From Syntrophomonadaceae bacterium (lineage in GTDB: Bacteria; Bacillota; Syntrophomonadia; Syntrophomonadales; Syntrophomonadaceae), in assembly GCA_031265005.1 (NCBI GenBank), contig JAISDD010000011.1:1-10472 (forward strand): a stretch of 10,472 bases of DNA. Reading direction: 5' to 3'. The notes below the pieces were generated by a model that had not been told where the DNA came from, ran no database searches, and saw nothing but the letters and a program-made list of their open reading frames with translations. The first letter of the stretch is position 1. Each line of letters begins with the position of its first letter. Below, in pieces: positions 5,985 to 10,472 of the stretch. The translations under genes were made by a program, and so were the position numbers.

Positions 5985-6998
5985 TTAATATTCAATAGCC
6001 ACAGCATGTGCAATGCCCGGAATACTTTCTCCCTGCCAGGAAGAAATAGGGCTCATCAAAGCGCCGGTAGCGACAAAAAGCAATTTATGAATATCTCCAT
6101 CCGTTATTTTTTTCAATAAAGGCCCGCATAACATACTGGCGGAACAGCCGCAGCCGCTGGCTCCTGAATTAATCCCGGACTGCTCAAGGTCAAACAATGA
6201 TACGCCACAGTCTTCATAGTTAGAATACGGTTCGATGCCCGCTTGAGAAAGCAATTTTTCCGCTATAGTTTTACCCATATTGCCTAAATCGCCTGTGACC
6301 ACCAACTCATAATAACTTAAAGGCCGCTGCATATCCTGCAAATGCTGTTTAATACTGTCAACGGCGGCGGGAGCCATGGCGCTGCCCATGTCAGCCGCGT
6401 CGGTTATCCCCATATCCACAACTTTGCCTATGGTTACCGCTGTAATTTTGGGTCCGGCTGACAAACCGTCCAATACGACAGCTCCGGCCGCTGTGGCTGT
6501 CCATTGCGCAGTAGGGGGAGGTTGGGTCCCTTGTTCCGTTGGCAGGCGAAATTGTCTCTCCGCCGCATAATGATGACTGCTGGAGGCGGTCACCAAGCGC
6601 TGGATACAATCGCCGTCTATGAGCATGGAACCTATTATGAGCCCTTCAGCTATAGTGGAACATGCTCCGAATATTCCCAGCAAAGGGAGCGAAAGTTCGC
6701 GGGCGGCAAAATTACTGGCGATGGTTTGGTTAAGTAAATCACCGGCTATGAGCAACTCCATATCGCTTTCCTGATAATTTCCTTTGCTTATGGCTAACTT
6801 AATAGTTTCCCGCAGTAACTTGCTTTCAGCTTTTTCCCACGTTTCTTCCCCAAATAAATAATCATTTAACCGCCAGTCAAAATAACTCCCCCAAGGGCCT
6901 TTTCCTTCTTTAGGACCGACAATAGAAGCCCAGGAAGCGATACCTGGAGGTTTGTTAAAAACAACAGTTTGACTTCCTTTTTTTTTGTTTGTAGGCAT
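5985..6998 (-). CDS. spoVAD: Stage V sporulation protein SpoVAD, dipicolinic-acid-binding thiolase-fold protein
   Basis: At 337 residues this matches the usual length. SpoVAD sits on the outer face of the inner spore membrane and binds dipicolinic acid directly; its fold is that of ketoacyl synthase/thiolase enzymes, but it is not known as a catalyst. Visible features are FNKPPGIASWASIVGPKEGK near the start, the thiolase-like cysteine segment GIFGACSTIAEG around Cys113, and glycine-rich GASGCGCSA in the C-terminal half. ATG 6998 follows AAGGAGA, which overlaps the spoVAC stop, so the two genes are tightly coupled. Codons 4-7 contain a run of nine A bases (minus strand), a possible slippage or sequencing-error site; the frame is intact here. 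Confidence 0.95.
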   Translation of the reverse strand: MPTNKKKGSQTVVFNKPPGIASWASIVGPKEGKGPWGSYFDWRLNDYLFGEETWEKAESKLLRETIKLAISKGNYQESDMELLIAGDLLNQTIASNFAARELSLPLLGIFGACSTIAEGLIIGSMLIDGDCIQRLVTASSSHHYAAERQFRLPTEQGTQPPPTAQWTATAAGAVVLDGLSAGPKITAVTIGKVVDMGITDAADMGSAMAPAAVDSIKQHLQDMQRPLSYYELVVTGDLGNMGKTIAEKLLSQAGIEPYSNYEDCGVSLFDLEQSGINSGASGCGCSASMLCGPLLKKITDGDIHKLLFVATGALMSPISSWQGESIPGIAHAVAIEY

Positions 6999-7009
6999 AA
7001 TAATTCTCC

Positions 7010-7468
7010 TTAAGCGTTTACAAAAACTTTAATTAATCCTATTAAAGCTGAAAAAACAAAACCAAACAGCAACGTAGGCCCGGCAACCGAAAAAATTTTA
7101 GCACCCACTCCGAATACATAACCCTCACGTTTAAATTCCATGGCGGAAGCTACAATAGCGTTAGCAAAGCCGGTAATAGGGACAATAGCTCCAGCTCCAG
7201 CTTTTTCTACTATTTTGTCATAAACCCCAAGACCGGTTAACAAAGCGCCTAAAAATATCATTATAACGGCTACGGCGTTACCAGCCTGAATCTTATCTAA
7301 GCCAGAAGTTAACAAATAATTGAATATTATCTGAGCTAGCAGACATATAAAACCACCGATCGTAAAAGCCCATATACAATTTTTCAGTAATTTAGGCTGA
7401 GGCTTTATTTTTTCTATTTGATTTTTATAATCCGCAATTTCAACTTGTTTTAATTCATCGTCGTTCAT
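7010..7468 (-). CDS. spoVAC: Stage V sporulation protein SpoVAC, mechanosensitive channel subunit
   Basis: An integral membrane protein of 152 residues (B. subtilis 150), reported as the mechanosensitive component of the SpoVA dipicolinic-acid channel. A charged N-terminal tail (1-28) is followed by likely membrane segments near 31-51, 64-82, 93-111 and 126-149. The glycine-rich element GAGAIVPITGFANAIVASAM (91-110) is the counterpart of that in SpoVAE. ATG 7468 has AGGAGG six bases upstream. It is the first gene of a three-gene spoVAC-D-E operon, the reduced form common in clostridia, without spoVAA, spoVAB or spoVAF here. I looked for a sigma-G promoter upstream on the minus strand and found no convincing one. 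Confidence 0.95.
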   Translation of the reverse strand: MNDDELKQVEIADYKNQIEKIKPQPKLLKNCIWAFTIGGFICLLAQIIFNYLLTSGLDKIQAGNAVAVIMIFLGALLTGLGVYDKIVEKAGAGAIVPITGFANAIVASAMEFKREGYVFGVGAKIFSVAGPTLLFGFVFSALIGLIKVFVNA

Positions 7469-7636
7469 TTTTTGCCTCCTAGAAAATTGCGCCTTTTGTT
7501 ATCCAGACGCGGATATGGTTTATTGTTGTTCTTTTTTACTTTCTTTATTCCTAAGCTAACCGTTAATTAATGAAAAATTTAATAACATCCAGGGAATCCA
7601 TGTGTCTATAAAATATTTTCTGTCTTTTTTTGTAGC

Positions 7637-7665
7637 TTGTTTTTTAGCCGGTTTTATTCGATAAT
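7637..7665 (+). promoter_or_regulatory. Candidate sigma-A promoter for trmK
   Basis: TTGTTT (7637-7642) and GATAAT (7660-7665) are separated by 17 bases, 30 bases before the trmK start. The -10 matches five of six consensus positions and the -35 only the TTG. The 227-base divergent gap 7469-7695 is A/T-rich and holds no other element I can support. Confidence 0.4.
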
Positions 7666-7695
7666 TAATTAACAAATAACGGAAAGTTTAAAATA

Positions 7696-8400
7696 ATGGG
7701 AATAAGAAACCGGCTAAGTTTAATGGCTGATTTGATTATAAAAGGAGCGCCGGTGGCAGATATAGGCGCTGATCACGGCCAGCTGGCACTATATATTTTA
7801 GAAAAAAAATGGGCGCCTGTCGTTATTGCTACAGAACTTGGAAGTAAGCCTGGAAAAAAATTATTAATGCGGGCGGCGGAAAGTTCGCATAAAACTGATT
7901 TGCAAATTCGTTTCGGAGACGGGCTTAACGTATTAAACGCCCAGGAAGTTGCTACTGTAATTATCGCGGGGCTGGGCGGTGATACTATCGTCGATATTTT
8001 AAAAGCCGATATAGGAAAATCGTGCAGTTTTAAAAAATATATTTTGCAGCCTATGAGTAAAATCAGAACGATTCGCGTATGGTGTGCGGAGCAAGGTTGG
8101 TTGTTGACAGATGAACAGATCGTTACTGTTACTGACAGAGGGCGTGAATTTGTAATCATTACCTATGAACCAGGAGGTCAAAAATACACGCTTTCAGCAT
8201 TGGAGATAGAAATCGGTCCGCTATTGCTGCAAAACTCAGATTTTAACGTCCTGGTTTATAAACAAAAAATGCTGGATAAATTTCGTGTCATTATTAACGG
8301 TTTAAAAAATACTATCCATGTGCCAGATGAAGATAAGCTTAATTATTATGAGAATTTGGCGGAAGAACTGGAGAATAGAATTTATGGAGATAACTCTTAA
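7696..8400 (+). CDS. trmK: tRNA (adenine-22-N1)-methyltransferase TrmK
   Basis: A Rossmann-fold S-adenosylmethionine-dependent enzyme that methylates N1 of A22 in bacterial tRNAs. The 234 residues match the family (YqfN of B. subtilis). Methyltransferase motif I is ADIGADHGQLALYI (21-34), followed by a glutamate-containing motif II (ATELGSKPG) near 45-53, GDGLNVL near 74-80, the VIIAGLGG segment near 88-95 and the ILQP segment near 116-119. The C-terminal part is a charged helical coiled-coil-like region, as in known TrmK structures. ATG 7696 is preceded by a weak ribosome site (CGGAAAG). It overlaps the next gene by 17 bases, the same pairing as yqfN-yqfO in Bacillus. Confidence 0.92.
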   Translation: MGIRNRLSLMADLIIKGAPVADIGADHGQLALYILEKKWAPVVIATELGSKPGKKLLMRAAESSHKTDLQIRFGDGLNVLNAQEVATVIIAGLGGDTIVDILKADIGKSCSFKKYILQPMSKIRTIRVWCAEQGWLLTDEQIVTVTDRGREFVIITYEPGGQKYTLSALEIEIGPLLLQNSDFNVLVYKQKMLDKFRVIINGLKNTIHVPDEDKLNYYENLAEELENRIYGDNS

Positions 8401-9499
8401 AGATATCGTAGATATAATGGAAAAACATTTTCCTTTGCGCTTGGCGGAAAGCTGGGATAATCCCGGTTTGCAGATCGGTTCGCTTGAAGCGCCGGTTAAA
8501 CGCGCGGCAGTTGCCTTGGATGCGGATGAGTACAGTATAGATCAAGCTTTGAAACTGAAAGCTGACGTGTTGATAACGCATCATCCGCTTTTTTTTAATG
8601 GCGTAAAAAAAATAGATTACGAGCAGCCTGAAGGACGGATAATACAGAAACTAATACGTGGAGGCACCGCTGTTTATTCAGCCCACACCAATTTAGATTC
8701 CGCTCCCAACGGCTTAAATCAATACTTAGCTGAACTCATCGAGTTAGAGGATATAAAATTATTAGGCTGTCAGCAAGAAGAAACTCTATATAAATTAGTG
8801 GTTTTTGTCCCCGCAAATCATTTAGCAGCTGTCAGAGCGGCTGTACATGAAGCGGGCGCAGGACACATTGGCAATTACAGCGATTGTAGTTTTTATGCTA
8901 GAGGAACCGGTACTTTTAAGCCAATGGAAGGCGCCGCTCCTTATGCGGGCAGTGTGGGAGAATTAGAATACGCCGACGAATTCCGGTTGGAAACTATCGT
9001 CAGGAAAAACCAGATACCACAGGTAGTAAGCGCTATGCTGGCTTCCCATCCTTATGAAGAAGTGGCTTACGATTTGCTGCCTTTGGCTATTGGCGGAACT
9101 CAATATAGTTATGGCCGGCTAGGAGAATTGCAAAAGCCGGTAACTTTAGAGCAACTAGCATATATGGTGAAAAAAAAGCTTGGTATAAGCGGGCTAAAAA
9201 TAGCGGGAGAGAAGGGAAAATTAATAAAAAAAGTAGGCTTAGCTTGCGGAGCCGGGAGTATTTTGCTGGATGCAGCGCTTCAGCAGGGCGTTGATGTATT
9301 TATCAGCGGAGATATTAAATATCATGAAGCTCAAGCCGGACTTAGAAAGGGAATTGCGCTTATTGACGCTGGGCATCAAGGTACGGAAGCAATTGTAGGT
9401 ACCTTTTTACAGCGCTTATTGCGGCATGAGATCAGTCTTCTTAAAAGCTCTTGTCCGGTTGACGTACTGGATGCAAAACCCATTTTCATTTTTTATTGA
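8384..9499 (+). CDS. Nif3-like dinuclear metal-centre hexameric protein (DUF34, YqfO type)
   Basis: The 371-residue length from ATG 8384 equals the YqfO-type family (about 373). I chose this start because GGAG lies ten bases upstream and the conserved N terminus begins here; an upstream ATG at 8318 is deep inside trmK. Metal-site motifs are ITHHPLFF (His66, His67), SAHTNLDSAPNG (His101, Asp105) and, at the end, GDIKYHEAQ with AGHQGTE (His331, Glu335). Between them, roughly 125-230, is the inserted PII/CutA-like domain seen in YqfO; it contains YGRL/GELE-type strands and an SHPYEEVAYDL motif. The biochemical role is unsettled; proposals include a GTP cyclohydrolase 1 type 2-like activity or metal/iron handling. 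Overlap with trmK suggests translational coupling. Confidence 0.92.
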   Translation: MEITLKDIVDIMEKHFPLRLAESWDNPGLQIGSLEAPVKRAAVALDADEYSIDQALKLKADVLITHHPLFFNGVKKIDYEQPEGRIIQKLIRGGTAVYSAHTNLDSAPNGLNQYLAELIELEDIKLLGCQQEETLYKLVVFVPANHLAAVRAAVHEAGAGHIGNYSDCSFYARGTGTFKPMEGAAPYAGSVGELEYADEFRLETIVRKNQIPQVVSAMLASHPYEEVAYDLLPLAIGGTQYSYGRLGELQKPVTLEQLAYMVKKKLGISGLKIAGEKGKLIKKVGLACGAGSILLDAALQQGVDVFISGDIKYHEAQAGLRKGIALIDAGHQGTEAIVGTFLQRLLRHEISLLKSSCPVDVLDAKPIFIFY

Positions 9500-9553
9500 G
9501 TTTTATACGATAATTATTTACAGAGGTCATAAAAGTTTGTCTGGAGGTTATTT

Positions 9554-10472
9554 ATGTTTAAGTTAAATACATCTGATTTAAATGTAGGGATTAGATTGGG
9601 AAAAGATTTATTTTCCGCCGATGGTTCACTTTTACTTAAAGAAGGGACCATAATCAATAAAGATCATTTGGATAGATTCAAAAGACGCGGCATCGACGAA
9701 GTGTATATCGCGGAAGAAATTATAAACATGCCTAGAAAGAAAACAGCAGACGATACTATTCCCAATGAAAAGGTATTTGAAAAAATATATTTGGAATCGA
9801 CCCATTCTGTAAAAGAATTCTTAACTAAAGCTAAATTAGGACAACCTTTAGAAGCTTCTGAAGTATTGGAAATAGTCGATACTTTATTTACCCAATTATT
9901 CGATGGCTTTAATATTTTTAAAAACATCGGTATTTTAAAAAAGAAAGACGATTATTTATTCAAACATTCTATTAATGTCGCTATACTTTGCATGTTATAT
10001 GGACGCTGGGTGAATATGGACGAACATAATGTAAAACAATTAGGATTGGCTGGAGTGCTTCACGATATTGGCAAAGTTTTTATAGACGACAGAATTTTAA
10101 ATAAAGACGAATCCTTGACCGACGAAGAATATAAGGAAATGAAAAAGCATGCTTTTCTGGGTTACAATTATGTAAATAAACTCGCTTGGGTCAGTAACCC
10201 TATCGCGGAAGCGGTATTGCTTCATCATGAACGTATGGACGGCAGAGGCTATCCTACTGGGGTGAAAGACTACGGAAATAATATTTTCGCTCCGATTTTA
10301 GCGGTTTGTGACGTTTATGACGCCATTACTTCTGAAAGAGTATACTCCGACAAAAGGTCGCCTTTTACCGCTGCCGATATCTTGTGGGAGGAATCTTTCG
10401 GGAAGCTGGAACCAGCAGTAACGAGTATATTTTTTAATAAGATTGCCGATTTATTGATAGGAAGTACGGTCA
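9554..10472 (+). CDS. HD-GYP domain protein (probable cyclic-di-GMP phosphodiesterase), 3'-truncated
   Basis: The frame starts at ATG 9554 with GGAGG six bases upstream and is open for 306 codons to the window edge, so the C terminus is missing. An N-terminal domain (1-60, KLNTSDLNVGIRLGKDLFSA) resembles the short domain that often precedes HD-GYP. A linker of helices follows to about 125. The HD-GYP domain begins near 130, with metal ligands HSINVA (His138), HDIGK (His170, Asp171, Lys174), His199, HHER (224-227) and the signature DGRGYPTG (229-236). A further aspartate segment is CDVYDAITS (252-260). All expected catalytic residues are present, so cyclic-di-GMP hydrolysis is likely but not proven. 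It follows the Nif3-like gene by 54 bases with no terminator visible and may be in the same operon. Confidence 0.9.
   Translation, partial: MFKLNTSDLNVGIRLGKDLFSADGSLLLKEGTIINKDHLDRFKRRGIDEVYIAEEIINMPRKKTADDTIPNEKVFEKIYLESTHSVKEFLTKAKLGQPLEASEVLEIVDTLFTQLFDGFNIFKNIGILKKKDDYLFKHSINVAILCMLYGRWVNMDEHNVKQLGLAGVLHDIGKVFIDDRILNKDESLTDEEYKEMKKHAFLGYNYVNKLAWVSNPIAEAVLLHHERMDGRGYPTGVKDYGNNIFAPILAVCDVYDAITSERVYSDKRSPFTAADILWEESFGKLEPAVTSIFFNKIADLLIGSTV

Noticed and set aside
6376..6737. Plus-strand ORFs opposite spoVAD
   Set aside because: They are shadow frames of spoVAD, which has full family length and motifs.
7469..7695. Search for a sigma-G promoter for spoVAC on the minus strand
   Set aside because: GAATA-like -35 elements and CAT-containing -10 elements occur but never at 17-18 base spacing with a CATnnTA match.
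9664..9927. Minus-strand 87-codon ORF opposite the HD-GYP gene
   Set aside because: It is antisense to a clear HD-GYP coding frame with all signature residues.

Overview
The window looks like chromosome of an endospore-forming, low-G+C anaerobic Bacillota (clostridial or Negativicutes type). The evidence is a set of forespore genes (dacF, spoIIAA, spoIIAB, sigF, spoVAC, spoVAD, spoVAE), strong AGGAGG-type ribosome binding sites, the Gram-positive pair trmK/nif3-like, and a 4-hydroxybutyryl-CoA dehydratase gene typical of anaerobic fermenters. I cannot name the species.

Layout. The left edge (3-719, +) is the 3' part of an unrecognised, probably helical protein whose frame is open to the window edge. 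A strong hairpin (754-790) separates it from a convergent gene, 4-hydroxybutyryl-CoA dehydratase (873-2357, -). All four predicted [4Fe-4S] ligands of that enzyme are present, but an in-frame TAG at codon 404 splits it into 403 codons and a conserved 90-codon tail. This gene is clearly richer in G+C than its neighbours and stands alone, without other 4-hydroxybutyrate genes. Its upstream region (2358-2697) holds a candidate promoter, a possible 44-codon aromatic-rich ORF and the dacF control region.

From 2698 to 5460 (+) lies a sporulation cluster: dacF, a candidate sigma-H promoter, then spoIIAA-spoIIAB-sigF. SpoIIAB is the anti-sigma factor and kinase that holds SigF inactive; SpoIIAA is the anti-anti-sigma factor that frees it in the forespore. 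The spoVAC-spoVAD-spoVAE operon (7468-5610, -), which imports dipicolinic acid into the spore, faces this cluster. In Bacillus subtilis the two operons point the same way.

Divergent from spoVAC is trmK (tRNA m1A22 methyltransferase), overlapped by a Nif3/DUF34-family gene. Last comes an HD-GYP phosphodiesterase-type gene that runs off the right edge (9554-10472, +).

I see no CRISPR array, transposase, phage gene, tRNA or rRNA. The main item to re-examine is the amber-interrupted, compositionally foreign dehydratase. Other items are the Shine-Dalgarno-in-a-loop hairpin before spoIIAA, the hidden 44-codon ORF and the inverted spoVA operon.
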